This document shows positions 38,311-47,182 of a DNA stretch of 64,000 bases, in pieces. The notes below the pieces were generated by a model. The model was given only the letters and a program-made list of their open reading frames with translations, was not told where the DNA came from and ran no database searches. Source of the stretch: Nocardia sp. NBC_01730 (GTDB lineage: Bacteria; Actinomycetota; Actinomycetes; Mycobacteriales; Mycobacteriaceae); the NCBI RefSeq assembly GCF_035920445.1, contig NZ_CP109162.1:3100001-3164000 (forward strand). Reading direction: 5' to 3'. The translations under genes and the position numbers were made by a program. The stretch's first letter is position 1. Each line of letters begins with the position of its first letter.

Positions 38311-39315
38311 TCATGGCTCAATCCCCAGATCAGGTACCGGTGATGCGGGCACTGAGGGCGGGTCGGGATCCACAGAGAAATCCATTGCCCCCGTGAGGCC
38401 GTCGCCGCTGAGTCCAGCGGCGTCGACCGCTTCCCCGATCGCTGGCCCCTCGTCAGGTTCGGCGTCCGCCTCCTCGGGCAGATCTGCGAACTCGTGGGCG
38501 AGATGGGTGGAGAAACTGAGCTCCTCGGTGAGACCGACGATGTCCTCGATCGCCACCGATAACCTGGCCTGCTCCCCCACCCCCGCATCGAGGTCATCGA
38601 AGTCACCGAAGTCTTCGACGATGGTGGAGTCGATGACCTCGATGTAGTCGGTGCCGGTGTCTTCAACGAACCGCTCGGCGTAGGCGTCGGCGTCGCGCGC
38701 GTGTTGCTCGGACAATTCGCCGGCCCCCTTCGCAGCCGCGAACGCAGCTGCTGAAGCCATCGCTTCGCCGGATTCGCCGTGCGCGGTCAGGGTGTCACTG
38801 AAACCCGCTGCGCGGCGGCGGATGTCGATCAGCAGCTTTTTGTATTCGACGTCGAGCTCATGCAACTGGACCGCGCGGGCCTCCCGGTTGGTGTGACCGT
38901 CGACCTGTAACCTGTGGACTTTGATCTTGTGTTTCCGCTCGAGCTTGCCTGCCTTGTCTCGACGGTCCAGGTCGGCATCAGCACGTTCCATCTGTCGGTT
39001 CTTCTGCTGCTGCTCCAGCTCGTGCACTTCGCTGCCGCGCTCGATGCGGGCGCGAACTTCGTCGACCTTGGCGGTGTTGAGTTCCCGGGCTTGGCCTGCT
39101 GATTCCACCGCGTCGATCACGCGGAGCCGGTGTTCGATGAACGAGCGCTGCTCCTTGCCTGCTGCGTGGCGCATCCGCTGCTCGGACTCCGCCTTTGACC
39201 GCGCTTCCCCGCCGCGTCCGCGCATCAGCGCCGCGGTGGTGTGCGAGGTTTGCAGCGCTTGGACGAAGCCGTTGCGCATCGCCTGGCTGCTCTCTTCGAC
39301 CGGATCGCCACTCAC
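38311..39315 (-). CDS. coiled-coil protein of the conjugation operon with the C-terminal signature
   Basis: A 334-residue protein. Residues 25-190 are extremely rich in Arg, Glu, Lys and Gln with heptad-like spacing, predicting a long coiled coil. The last 100 residues are strongly acidic (DFGDFDDLDAG, EEADAEPDEG) and contain the shared signature AIGEAVDAAGLSGDGL. The GTG at 39315 overlaps the upstream stop (GTGA) and follows GGAGGTTCTCGC. An in-frame ATG lies some 12 codons inside. It could be a scaffold or DNA-bridging factor of the transfer apparatus. No homologue recognised. Confidence 0.65.
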   Translation of the reverse strand: MSGDPVEESSQAMRNGFVQALQTSHTTAALMRGRGGEARSKAESEQRMRHAAGKEQRSFIEHRLRVIDAVESAGQARELNTAKVDEVRARIERGSEVHELEQQQKNRQMERADADLDRRDKAGKLERKHKIKVHRLQVDGHTNREARAVQLHELDVEYKKLLIDIRRRAAGFSDTLTAHGESGEAMASAAAFAAAKGAGELSEQHARDADAYAERFVEDTGTDYIEVIDSTIVEDFGDFDDLDAGVGEQARLSVAIEDIVGLTEELSFSTHLAHEFADLPEEADAEPDEGPAIGEAVDAAGLSGDGLTGAMDFSVDPDPPSVPASPVPDLGIEP

Positions 39316-39842
39316 GCGAGAACCTCCATTCCGGACAGCAGCCACGCTGAGGCGGCAGTGGTGCGGGTGGCGTGGGCGTATACCGCCCACCTGATCGGGG
39401 GCTGGTTGCTGGGTTCGATTTCTACGGCCATGACGCGGCTCGCGGTAGTGGGGTGGTCGTCGCTGGTCACGCGAGCCGATGTCGTGATCGTGGTGGCGTC
39501 GCTGCGCCACTGCTGCCATTGCTCGGCGCACACCGGCGCCCATACCAGGGCCGCGGGCTCAGCGCGGTCGGCGAATCGTGAAGCCATCAACAGGCTTGCG
39601 GCTCGGAACGCCGCCCGCTGGTCGGCGTGCTCGATCGGGCGATAGCTGAACATGGTGGTTACCGCCGCGGTCAGCACCGCCGCGGCCGAGCAAGGATCTA
39701 CCTTGGTGAAGGGCGGCGCAAAACTCGGTGCCTGGCAGTCCGGTTGGTCGCTGGCCGCTGGTGGTGGCGTGTTCGTGGCGCATCCGCCGACGACGGCGGC
39801 GCCAACACTGACCAGTGCGGTCAGGAATGTCCTGGTAGTCAT
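39312..39842 (-). CDS. lipoprotein of the conjugation operon
   Basis: A 176-residue protein with a lipoprotein signal peptide: MTTRTFLTALVSVGAAVVGGC, with the lipobox V-G-G-C and Cys at residue 21. The mature part is about 155 residues, predicted mixed alpha/beta, with a helix LTAAVTTMFSYRP and strands ending in AVYAHATRTTAASAWLL. The build is that of anchored accessory proteins of conjugation systems (VirB8/TcpC-like NTF2 folds), but I cannot assign a fold by eye. It is coupled at both ends (ATGA with the upstream gene, GTGA with the downstream gene). It should sit on the outer face of the cell membrane. Confidence 0.65.
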   Translation of the reverse strand: MTTRTFLTALVSVGAAVVGGCATNTPPPAASDQPDCQAPSFAPPFTKVDPCSAAAVLTAAVTTMFSYRPIEHADQRAAFRAASLLMASRFADRAEPAALVWAPVCAEQWQQWRSDATTITTSARVTSDDHPTTASRVMAVEIEPSNQPPIRWAVYAHATRTTAASAWLLSGMEVLA

Positions 39843-40507
39843 ACAGACTCCCGATTCGGGCGGAGTAGCTCGTCAAGGTCGGTGACGTACCAGTCGACGG
39901 CATCGCGGCGAAGGCATTGTTCGGCGGCCGGGTTATGGACCGGGCCAGTGCCCACGTCCAGGACCAGGGCCGCCGTGAGCGCGGCATGGTGCAGGCTCTC
40001 GACGTCGACGCCACGGCTGCGGGCCAGGATCAGGTGCAGGGTGGCCGCCTCGGCGCCCCATTGGGCGCGCGCCTGTCCTGCCAGCCAGATTCCTTGTCGC
40101 GCTGAGGCTTCCGCAGCATCTGCCCCGCTGCCGATGACGGCGCCTTGGGGGAACTGGTCATGCCAGATGACTCGTCCGTCGGCGCGGCAGATGGTGAACG
40201 TGGTCATGGTGGCTGCTGACCACAGCGTCAGCTGCGGCCCCCGCGGCCCCATCACGGACAGCCGGTGGCGCACGGTGCGGCCTACGGCCTCGATTTGCCG
40301 CAGGCCCTCGTAGTCGATTCCCGCTTCGACCAGCAGCGCGGTCAGGTACTGCTCGAAGGTGCATTCGTCGGTGAACCCGTGCTCGAGGGCGACCCGATCG
40401 AACTGGCAGGTGTTGGTGAACCCGTGCAGCTCGGCGGCCCGCACGCGCACGACCATCTCCGGCGTAACGCCGGCGTGCGGAGTCGCCACTGTAGGTGTGG
40501 ATTTCAT
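39839..40507 (-). CDS. hypothetical protein of the conjugation operon
   Basis: A 222-residue soluble protein starting at an ATG with GGGAGGTCGAGC upstream. It contains a segment TLWSAATMTTFTICRADGRVIW that looks like paired beta strands and a longer C-terminal alpha/beta region ending LDELLRPNRES. No family recognised. It follows a 205-bp gap that has two direct repeats, so it may be the first gene of a sub-operon running to 30030, transcribed from its own promoter. It has no signal peptide. Confidence 0.55.
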   Translation of the reverse strand: MKSTPTVATPHAGVTPEMVVRVRAAELHGFTNTCQFDRVALEHGFTDECTFEQYLTALLVEAGIDYEGLRQIEAVGRTVRHRLSVMGPRGPQLTLWSAATMTTFTICRADGRVIWHDQFPQGAVIGSGADAAEASARQGIWLAGQARAQWGAEAATLHLILARSRGVDVESLHHAALTAALVLDVGTGPVHNPAAEQCLRRDAVDWYVTDLDELLRPNRESV

Positions 40508-40590
40508 GCTCGACCTCCCGGGGTCGGGGTGGATGTAGGTTCCTGTTCTTGTTTGCGGTACCCACGGCGGTGAGCTGGGCGGATCATGGT

Positions 40591-40634
40591 GTTTCCCATT
40601 GGTTTTGCGTCGCTGGTTTCTCATTGGTTTTGCG
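40591..40634. repeat. two 19-bp direct repeats in the gap between operon parts
   Basis: GTTTCCCATTGGTTTTGCG at 40591-40609 and GTTTCTCATTGGTTTTGCG at 40616-40634 differ at one base and start 25 bp apart. They are richer in A/T than the surrounding sequence and lie in one of the few intergenic gaps of the minus-strand conjugation operon, 84-127 bp upstream of the gene at 40507. An operator for an internal promoter, or a site recognised by the transfer machinery, are both possible. Confidence 0.6.
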
Positions 40635-40712
40635 GTTTCCTCTGGGGTGGTCGAGTTCGCGGCTTGCGGCGCGTAAGCGGTCGGGATGAGTCGGTAGTAA
40701 GGTGCAGCGGCG

Positions 40713-42536
40713 TCACGGGTCCGGACCTGTTTGCAGCTGCGGGGGCGATGGGTGTGCCGGCTGGGTGTCTACGGTGTCGGCGGACATGTCGTGTCTGGTG
40801 CCGGTGAGTGCCGCGTCGATGGCCTCGACGATCGACGTGCCGGTGGCGAGTTGCTGTAGTTGCTCGTCGGACGGGTCGGCAGCGACGTCGGTGGGGTTGT
40901 GGTCGCGGTTGTCGACGACGGCGTTGATGCGGTCGTGCCATTGCGACATACGCTCGAGCTGGGCGCGGCCGAGGCGGTCGGCATCATCGAGTTGAGTGTT
41001 GATGAGCGTTTGCAGCATCGTGCGCGCCCTGTCCGGTACTCGGGAGGCGGTGAGCCGCTCGTCGATCCTTCGGGCGGCGGAGCGGTATTGTCGCTGCGGT
41101 TGTGAGTCGGCCTTGGCGCCGTGGGCGATCCGCCACCCTGCTTCCCGCAATTCGTACAGGTCGTCCTCGAGTCCGGCCGAACCCGCTCGATGTTCGTTGT
41201 CGCTGGTAATCGGCATGTCGGCTTGGGTCAGCGTGGCGGACAGATCTGCCTCGGCGTCTCGGCGCAGAAGTTCGACACGGTGGTGGTGGCGCCCGAGATC
41301 GGCGGCGGCTTTGGACTGTTCGTCGACCAGCAGCAGCTCGGGGATCGGTTCGCCTAGGTCCAGGCCTGCGACTACCTCGGTGAGTAGGGCACGTTCGATG
41401 TCGAGCAGACCGATGCCGTCCCTGAGGGCGCGCATCAGTGCGTGGCGGTGGTGCCTCAAGCCCGATATCAGCGATGGCACGAACGCGGCGATCTGCGGAT
41501 TCGTGGTCTCGGCGAGATAGTCGGCGTAATGGTGCGCTTCGGCGACACCGGCGGCGTACTCATGCAGGCTGTCGATCAGCTCGGGCCGGTCGACGTGGTT
41601 GGGCCACACCTCGAGCCAGTGCTCACTGTTACCTGTCGTGATCTGCGCCTGCCGGTCCCGGATCAGCTGTCGATCCTGCGGCAACAGCCAGGAGATGTTC
41701 GGTCGAGGCCGCCCGAACACCGGCCTGTCGCGGATGTCCTCGAGCATCCCGGCGATCTCCGCTTTGATAGCGTCGCCTGGGTCGACGAGCATCGGTGCCG
41801 CGGCCAAGTCGATCTTGCTGGTCGAGCCGAGGTAGCCGGTGACGAATTCGATGCTTGCGCGATCAGATTCATTCAACCCGGTAGCGGCCAGCTGCGTCCC
41901 CAGTCGATTCCCGGGTTCCTCGGGGTCGCCACCGGTGCTGACCACCGAAGCCCATCGGCTCACCGCGTTCCGCGCCGCCACCGTGTCGGCCTCCGTCAGC
42001 CCCGCGGTATCGACCACGCCGGTTGCTGCCTCGACGGCCGCCTCGATCCGGCGGCTACTGGTAGCGCGAGACAGATCGAGCTGATGGCGGGGGGCATCGA
42101 AGTGGTCATCGACCGCGATGGTTCCCGCGGCAAGGTCGATCACCAGCCCGTACTCGCGCCGATACCGGTCGAGCACATCGCCGAGCGCCAGCTCGGCGAC
42201 ATCCGAACTGTCTTCCCACACAATGGCTCGTTCCCACGCCAGCGCGAGGTCTTCCCGGCAAACATGTGTCCCGAACAGGAATGGCAGATCCATCGATTCA
42301 TCGGCGGCGGCCCGGATGCGGCGTTGCTTGTAGTCGGCAATGACGTCGTCGGGCAGCTGCTGCGCCGCAGCGTCCTCCGCGATCCGCGTGTGCGCCTGCT
42401 GCAAGGCGGTAGCCGCGAGCAGCACCGCCATCCGTTGCCGGATCCCGGTTCCTCCGGCCACCCGAACATCTGAACTCGGAGAACGCACGAACCCCTGTAC
42501 TGATTCTCTTTGTTCGTAAAACACGTTGTCGGACAT
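40713..42536 (-). CDS. 607-aa protein of the conjugation operon with the C-terminal signature
   Basis: A large soluble helical protein of 607 residues. Acidic and basic helices alternate; no nuclease, ATPase or relaxase motif (no H-x-H-x-x-x-H and no catalytic Tyr context) could be found. Near the end it has TGTSIVEAIDAALTGTRHD, matching the signature of six other proteins in the operon, followed by a Pro/Gln-rich tail. The ATG at 42536 follows GAGGGAGGTGG. It starts two bases after the stop of the 114-aa gene. It may be the largest member of the group carrying this signature. Confidence 0.6.
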   Translation of the reverse strand: MSDNVFYEQRESVQGFVRSPSSDVRVAGGTGIRQRMAVLLAATALQQAHTRIAEDAAAQQLPDDVIADYKQRRIRAAADESMDLPFLFGTHVCREDLALAWERAIVWEDSSDVAELALGDVLDRYRREYGLVIDLAAGTIAVDDHFDAPRHQLDLSRATSSRRIEAAVEAATGVVDTAGLTEADTVAARNAVSRWASVVSTGGDPEEPGNRLGTQLAATGLNESDRASIEFVTGYLGSTSKIDLAAAPMLVDPGDAIKAEIAGMLEDIRDRPVFGRPRPNISWLLPQDRQLIRDRQAQITTGNSEHWLEVWPNHVDRPELIDSLHEYAAGVAEAHHYADYLAETTNPQIAAFVPSLISGLRHHRHALMRALRDGIGLLDIERALLTEVVAGLDLGEPIPELLLVDEQSKAAADLGRHHHRVELLRRDAEADLSATLTQADMPITSDNEHRAGSAGLEDDLYELREAGWRIAHGAKADSQPQRQYRSAARRIDERLTASRVPDRARTMLQTLINTQLDDADRLGRAQLERMSQWHDRINAVVDNRDHNPTDVAADPSDEQLQQLATGTSIVEAIDAALTGTRHDMSADTVDTQPAHPSPPQLQTGPDP

Positions 42537-42538
42537 CG

Positions 42539-42883
42539 TTATCCACCTCCCTCAACAGGGAGACAGCGCCGGTATACGCCTGGGTTGAAGCAGAGGCCCA
42601 GCCAGGAGAACTCACGCGCCCGGATCCGAGCCACAGCCTCGTCGATCGGCAACCGCCGCGCGTCCCTGCTCACGCACACGGCGTCCTCACGCTGATACCG
42701 CACCGATACCGGCGATCCTGGCGCTGCATGAGTCAAAATCGTTTGCTTACAGACGGTTTCACCTGAACCGGTCACCACGCGCCCCGGAAGCCAGTACGGC
42801 ACCCGTCCTCGACGCACGATTCTCACCGGACTTGGGTAAACGCAATACCGACGCAAGATGACTGATAAGACGCAATCAGTCAT
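42539..42883 (-). CDS. small Cys-containing protein coupled to the peptidoglycan hydrolase gene
   Basis: A 114-residue basic protein with five cysteines, one at residue 4. Its ATG lies 8 bp inside the end of the NlpC/P60 gene, so translation is coupled. The middle (VSVRYQREDAVCVSRDARRLPIDEAVARIRAREFSW) looks like a short beta-alpha unit. No zinc-finger spacing is clear. No known family. The reading frame and overlap support a real gene, but a role is not evident. Confidence 0.5.
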   Translation of the reverse strand: MTDCVLSVILRRYCVYPSPVRIVRRGRVPYWLPGRVVTGSGETVCKQTILTHAAPGSPVSVRYQREDAVCVSRDARRLPIDEAVARIRAREFSWLGLCFNPGVYRRCLPVEGGG

Positions 42884-43997
42884 GAGAACCTACAGTGGAG
42901 GGGCTGGTGTAGCGACGCACGTCCATGTGTTCGCCGTCCCACGCGCTCAGCGGGGTTAGGGTGGCGGTCTGGCCGGTTTGCGGTGCATGCAGCAGCAGGT
43001 CGCTGCCTTGGGAGTCGCGGCCGTAGTAGATGCCGACATGGTGGGAATCGGTGTCGCCCGGGGCGGTGAAGAAGATCAGGTCCCCGGGTGCCCGCTGGGC
43101 GAACGGGACCAGTTGCGCGGTCGGGTGGTCTTGTTGGGCTTGGGTGTAGTGCGGCAACCGGATCCGCCCGCCTGAAGCGTGATAGATCGCGTAGAGCGTC
43201 AGGCCCGAGCAGTCGAACCCGCCGCCGGTGGGGCCGTTGGTGTCGCCGCCGCCCCACACGTACGGGGTGCCGATCCACCGGGCGGCGTGCTCGATCACCG
43301 CGCGCCCGAACGCACTCGCTTCCGCGGGCAACAGCGTCCCGGATCCGGTCGTCCCGCACCCGGCCGCCGGTGATCCGGCCGACACGCGGGGTATTGAGGA
43401 GATGTCGATGTCGGCGAACAACGCATATAACTGCCGCGCCAACTCCAGTTGCGCTCCATAGGCGTTCGGTGCCGAACGCTCGATGGCTTGAGCGAGCTCG
43501 GCTGGCGACATCTGCTGCGCTGCGCCACCGAGCTGTTGAGCGTGATCGTAGAACCAGTTGATCTGGTAGATCGGGTCCATCAAGGTGGCGATGCCGAACG
43601 ATCCCCAGACGCTGGCACGCATCTGGTGCGGGCCAACTGAGTCGTGGTCGTAGCCGAGTCCGTCGTTGCTGTAGTTCAGCGATTCGGGCACCGACGGGTT
43701 GGCCAGGTTTCGGAAGGTTGATTCGGTGGCTTGGGCAGCCAACTCGGCGATGATCACCGACTCCCGCATCCGGCGTTGTTTGCCGATCGCGACCCCGTTG
43801 CGCACCAACTGCAACTGCCGCTCCGACAGCCCCGCCACCGATTGCCCGGTCGAGCGACCCATCCCGGCTGCACCGCCCGCTGAGAGCGGGCTGGTACAGG
43901 TCAGTGCCGGGTCGGCACCAATGATCATCAGCAGCAAGATCAGCGCCACCGGAAGGCCGAGCGCGGTCGCCCCCACTGCCCGCGAGGAAGTGTCCAT
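42876..43997 (-). CDS. two-domain peptidoglycan hydrolase (lysozyme-like plus NlpC/P60)
   Basis: A 373-residue exported protein: an N-terminal membrane segment (about 9-27), then a lysozyme/transglycosylase-like domain with AAQATESTFRNL (Glu92 as probable acid) and DHDSVGPHQMR, and a C-terminal NlpC/P60 cysteine peptidase with Cys263 (FDCSGL), His320 (HHVGIY) and His337 (LHAP). Such enzymes open the cell wall for assembly of the conjugation channel, the VirB1 role. Cutting both glycan and peptide makes it bifunctional. It follows the VirB4-like gene by six bases. The single membrane segment and lack of an evident cleavage site suggest that it stays anchored. Confidence 0.88.
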   Translation of the reverse strand: MDTSSRAVGATALGLPVALILLLMIIGADPALTCTSPLSAGGAAGMGRSTGQSVAGLSERQLQLVRNGVAIGKQRRMRESVIIAELAAQATESTFRNLANPSVPESLNYSNDGLGYDHDSVGPHQMRASVWGSFGIATLMDPIYQINWFYDHAQQLGGAAQQMSPAELAQAIERSAPNAYGAQLELARQLYALFADIDISSIPRVSAGSPAAGCGTTGSGTLLPAEASAFGRAVIEHAARWIGTPYVWGGGDTNGPTGGGFDCSGLTLYAIYHASGGRIRLPHYTQAQQDHPTAQLVPFAQRAPGDLIFFTAPGDTDSHHVGIYYGRDSQGSDLLLHAPQTGQTATLTPLSAWDGEHMDVRRYTSPSTVGSHD

Positions 43998-44003
43998 CGA
44001 TCA

Positions 44004-45713
44004 TCACCTGCTCGCTTCCCCTGCCGCGGGCAGGTTGTCAAAACGCCGATTGGTGTTGTGGATATCGGCGGTACGTTCGGTGGGGGTGAACACCAGCCGG
44101 AACGGGATGCCTGGTTCGTTGGCTTCGCCGGTCTTGAGTAGGAAGCAGCCTGTGCCGGGTGGGGTTTCGCGATGGGAGAGGACGAGGTCGTCGTCGCTGG
44201 GTGGTCGCGGCGCGGCCCAGGAGGTGACGAGGAGCTTCTCGGTGTCGGTGATGCCGACCGCATTGCGGATACGGTTGATCTCCTCCGGCCCGACCGGCCC
44301 GATCAACTTGGCGCGCGCCCGCTCGAAGAACCCGAGGGCTTTGGCTTGAGCGGCGGGTGAATCGAAGCTGGCGAGGTCTTTGATGGTGTGGCTGCACATG
44401 ATCAGCCCGGTGCCCAGGACGCGATTCAATCGGGTCAGCGCGTCGACGCGGTCGACCATGAACTCCCCCACGCCGAGCACACGCCAGATCTCATCCATAA
44501 CGACCTCGAACGTGCGCGGCGGCGCGAGCCCCGCGTCAGCGAGCGCATGCGCAGCGGCGACCGCGCCGAACCCCTCGCTCCAGCAGACCATCAGAACAGC
44601 CGCCAAAAGTTTGGTGTCGCCTTCGGGGATGCGGGAGACGTCCACGCACACCGCCGGGCTGGCCAGGTCGAGGCAGGTGGTGGTCGGCCCGTTGAAAATC
44701 GCCCCGAACGGGCCTTCGACCAGCGCGCGCAGGGAGCGGCGCAGGGTTTTGGTGCTGGCTCGGTAGGTGGCTTCGTCGTCTTCCTCGGCGAACTGGCGCA
44801 GTTGTTCGCCGCCGCCGGAGATGACGTCCAGCAGGTTCGACATCAGCGGTGGATTTTCGTAGCTGAATCCGCCAGCGGGGCTGTAGAGCTCACGCAGCCC
44901 CGCGCCGAGGAGGACTTCTTCGTAGTCGGCCACCCGCGACCCGCGCACCAACTCGATCAGGCCGGCGACGATGTTGACCTGACCGGCCTCCACCCGGGCA
45001 GTGACCTGGCCGCGCTGATCAGCGTCGGTAAGCCGCTCGACGACCGCGCCGAGCGCACCGACGTCGAGCGGGTTGATGGTGCCGTGCCCGTACCCGACGT
45101 CGACCACCTGCCCACCCAACCGCTCCACAAGGTCGCGGTAGTCGGGTTTGGTGTCGCCCATGCACAGCACGGTTTCCCCGGCCGCGGCCGCGCCGGTCAC
45201 CATGCGCCGGATCAGTGATGATTTACCGAAACCGTTGAGGGCCAGCACGAAAGCGATTGGTGCGGTGATGAAGCCGCGCAGGAACCACGACATGGGATCG
45301 AAATGCACAGGTGCGCTGGTGATGTAGTGCGCGCCGACCGGTGTGCCGACCGTGGGGGCGCTGGCCCCGACGGTGAACGGCCACAGGCCCGCGACTTGCA
45401 CGGTGGTCGCCCGCCATTCGGGCGTACTGGGCACGACCGCGGCGCGGCCGCCGCCGAGCCCGCGGTACCCGCGGTCGGTCAGCTGCGCTGGCGATCGGTC
45501 GAAGCCATCGCGTCCAGAGTCCTCCGCACATCGCGCGGCGGTGGCCCGGCGATGATCATCACTCGATATCGCCAACCGTGCCCGCCAACCACGCAGACCG
45601 GGCTTGGCGGCGGCCGCCTCGATCGCGGCACGCGCCTGCGTCGTGAGCACCCGCACACCCGCGACCGTTTCAGTGCGCGCGCGCCGAGAAGTCTTCGTGC
45701 GGCGGGCTTTCAT
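44004..45713 (-). CDS. VirB4/TraC-like conjugation ATPase
   Basis: A 569-residue ATPase with Walker A ALNGFGKSSLIRR (159-166), the GDTKPDYRDL region and Walker B FEVVMDEIW (403-409). The motif after it (GLIMCSHTIKDLAS) resembles the VirB4/TrbE sensor region. Such ATPases power assembly of the pilus and substrate transfer. The first 110 residues carry no recognised motif and may bind the SCO6880-like partner encoded just upstream, whose stop overlaps this start (ATGA). There are no membrane spans, as in many VirB4 proteins. Confidence 0.88.
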   Translation of the reverse strand: MKARRTKTSRRARTETVAGVRVLTTQARAAIEAAAAKPGLRGWRARLAISSDDHRRATAARCAEDSGRDGFDRSPAQLTDRGYRGLGGGRAAVVPSTPEWRATTVQVAGLWPFTVGASAPTVGTPVGAHYITSAPVHFDPMSWFLRGFITAPIAFVLALNGFGKSSLIRRMVTGAAAAGETVLCMGDTKPDYRDLVERLGGQVVDVGYGHGTINPLDVGALGAVVERLTDADQRGQVTARVEAGQVNIVAGLIELVRGSRVADYEEVLLGAGLRELYSPAGGFSYENPPLMSNLLDVISGGGEQLRQFAEEDDEATYRASTKTLRRSLRALVEGPFGAIFNGPTTTCLDLASPAVCVDVSRIPEGDTKLLAAVLMVCWSEGFGAVAAAHALADAGLAPPRTFEVVMDEIWRVLGVGEFMVDRVDALTRLNRVLGTGLIMCSHTIKDLASFDSPAAQAKALGFFERARAKLIGPVGPEEINRIRNAVGITDTEKLLVTSWAAPRPPSDDDLVLSHRETPPGTGCFLLKTGEANEPGIPFRLVFTPTERTADIHNTNRRFDNLPAAGEASR

Positions 45714-47182
45714 GCCGAGACCCGCTTGGAGATGGAGGTGTGTTCGGGCAGGATCAACCCGATCCCGAGGCTGGCGGCGAACGCGGCGGCTTGAGTGCCG
45801 TAGCAGCGGCGCACTCCCAGCCGGGAGGCGGCGGCCATCCCTTTCACTGACGCTTCGATTCCCGGGAAGTCCCCATCGAGGTGATCGGTGACAGTGATCA
45901 GCGCCCCGAACCGGGTCAGGCCCGCGCCGCGTGCCTGTTCTTCGCGGGTGGCTTGGGTGTTGCCGACCCGGATCCGTGCGGAGGCGGTGGCGATGCCGCG
46001 TTCGGTTTGCTCGGCTGCGACGGCGTCGCGGAAGTCGGAGTCGACCAGGGTGGTGGCCTCAGCGGCCGAATGCAGCCGGTAGACAATCGCCACGCGCTTG
46101 CGCGGGACGTCCGCCCGGGGCCGCAGCAGCTCCTCGAGGACGGTTTCCATGACCGCGCCGCGCGGTGCGGCGTCCATTTCCCAGGTGATCGAGCGGGCGC
46201 CGTCGTGGACGTAGTGATCCCACCGGTCCTGATGCGCCAGCGGACCCACCGAGTCCCACGACTGCGTGCGGGTGACCTCCGCCCCGGCGGCTTCGACATC
46301 GCGCTGGGCGGCGAGGTCGTAGCGGGTACGCACCAAACCGAGGACTTCCCACGCTTGCAGTGGCGTCGCCGGTAGGCCGGCGCGGGCGAGCTGGGAGAGG
46401 ACTCCTTGCAGGCGTTGACCGATCTCGCGGGCCTGCTCGGCCTCGTCGCGGCGGATGCGGCCCTTTCCGATCGCGCGGTAGGTGATGGCGATGCGCGCTT
46501 CGATCCGCACCCCGACCCCGCCGACATCGGCGGCAGCTTCCCGCATAACCGCCTGGGCATACACCGGGGCGTCGGGGCGGACCAAGCGGGAGACCTCACG
46601 GGCTTGCTTGAGGCGGGTTTCGACAACGTTCTCGAGCACCGCGGTCACCGCGACAACTTCCCCGCCGCGGCTCTGGGTCGCTAGGAACTGGCCGTATCCC
46701 TCGACCCAGGCGTCGATCTGGGCTTGGTCGACCAGCTCTTTACCGCGCGGCACCACTCGCAGGGCCACGGTGTAGTGGTCGCTGCGACGGATGTGGATCA
46801 TCGCGAACCGTTTACCGCCTGCCGTCTCGTACTCCGACAGCCGCGAGTCCGCCAGCAGGCCGGGCAGTTTCGCGACGCCGGGAATCTTGGAGAACCGGCC
46901 AGCGTGGTAGACGTGCTCACCGCGGGCGCGGGCGGCGGCGAACTGGACACGCAACAAGGCGATCTCCCAGCCGGTGCGGCCGTTGCGTGTGATCGCCAAC
47001 GGCGTGAACACCAGCGCGGCGGCCACGATCAGGCCCGCGGCGACCGATAGCGATCGGGTGATCATGAACCCCACCATCACGGTGATGATCAGGCCAAGCC
47101 CGAGCATGGACACACCCCAGGTCAGACCGAAGAACCCGGCGGAGCGGGGGCGTTCCCATCGGCCGTACATGCGGGCGGTCAT
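45710..47182 (-). CDS. SCO6880-like conjugal transfer membrane protein
   Basis: A 490-residue protein with an N-terminal pair of membrane helices (about 20-62) after MTARMYGRWERPRSAGFFGL, then a large cytoplasmic part with no Walker motif. The arrangement (short RRYGNW-like start, two helices, then an alpha/beta domain) matches the SCO6880 family, which in actinobacterial elements is always near the VirB4-like ATPase; it may correspond to a fused VirB3/VirB4 N-terminal part. Coupled by ATGA to genes on both sides. Its place in the channel base is inferred. Confidence 0.78.
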   Translation of the reverse strand: MTARMYGRWERPRSAGFFGLTWGVSMLGLGLIITVMVGFMITRSLSVAAGLIVAAALVFTPLAITRNGRTGWEIALLRVQFAAARARGEHVYHAGRFSKIPGVAKLPGLLADSRLSEYETAGGKRFAMIHIRRSDHYTVALRVVPRGKELVDQAQIDAWVEGYGQFLATQSRGGEVVAVTAVLENVVETRLKQAREVSRLVRPDAPVYAQAVMREAAADVGGVGVRIEARIAITYRAIGKGRIRRDEAEQAREIGQRLQGVLSQLARAGLPATPLQAWEVLGLVRTRYDLAAQRDVEAAGAEVTRTQSWDSVGPLAHQDRWDHYVHDGARSITWEMDAAPRGAVMETVLEELLRPRADVPRKRVAIVYRLHSAAEATTLVDSDFRDAVAAEQTERGIATASARIRVGNTQATREEQARGAGLTRFGALITVTDHLDGDFPGIEASVKGMAAASRLGVRRCYGTQAAAFAASLGIGLILPEHTSISKRVSA

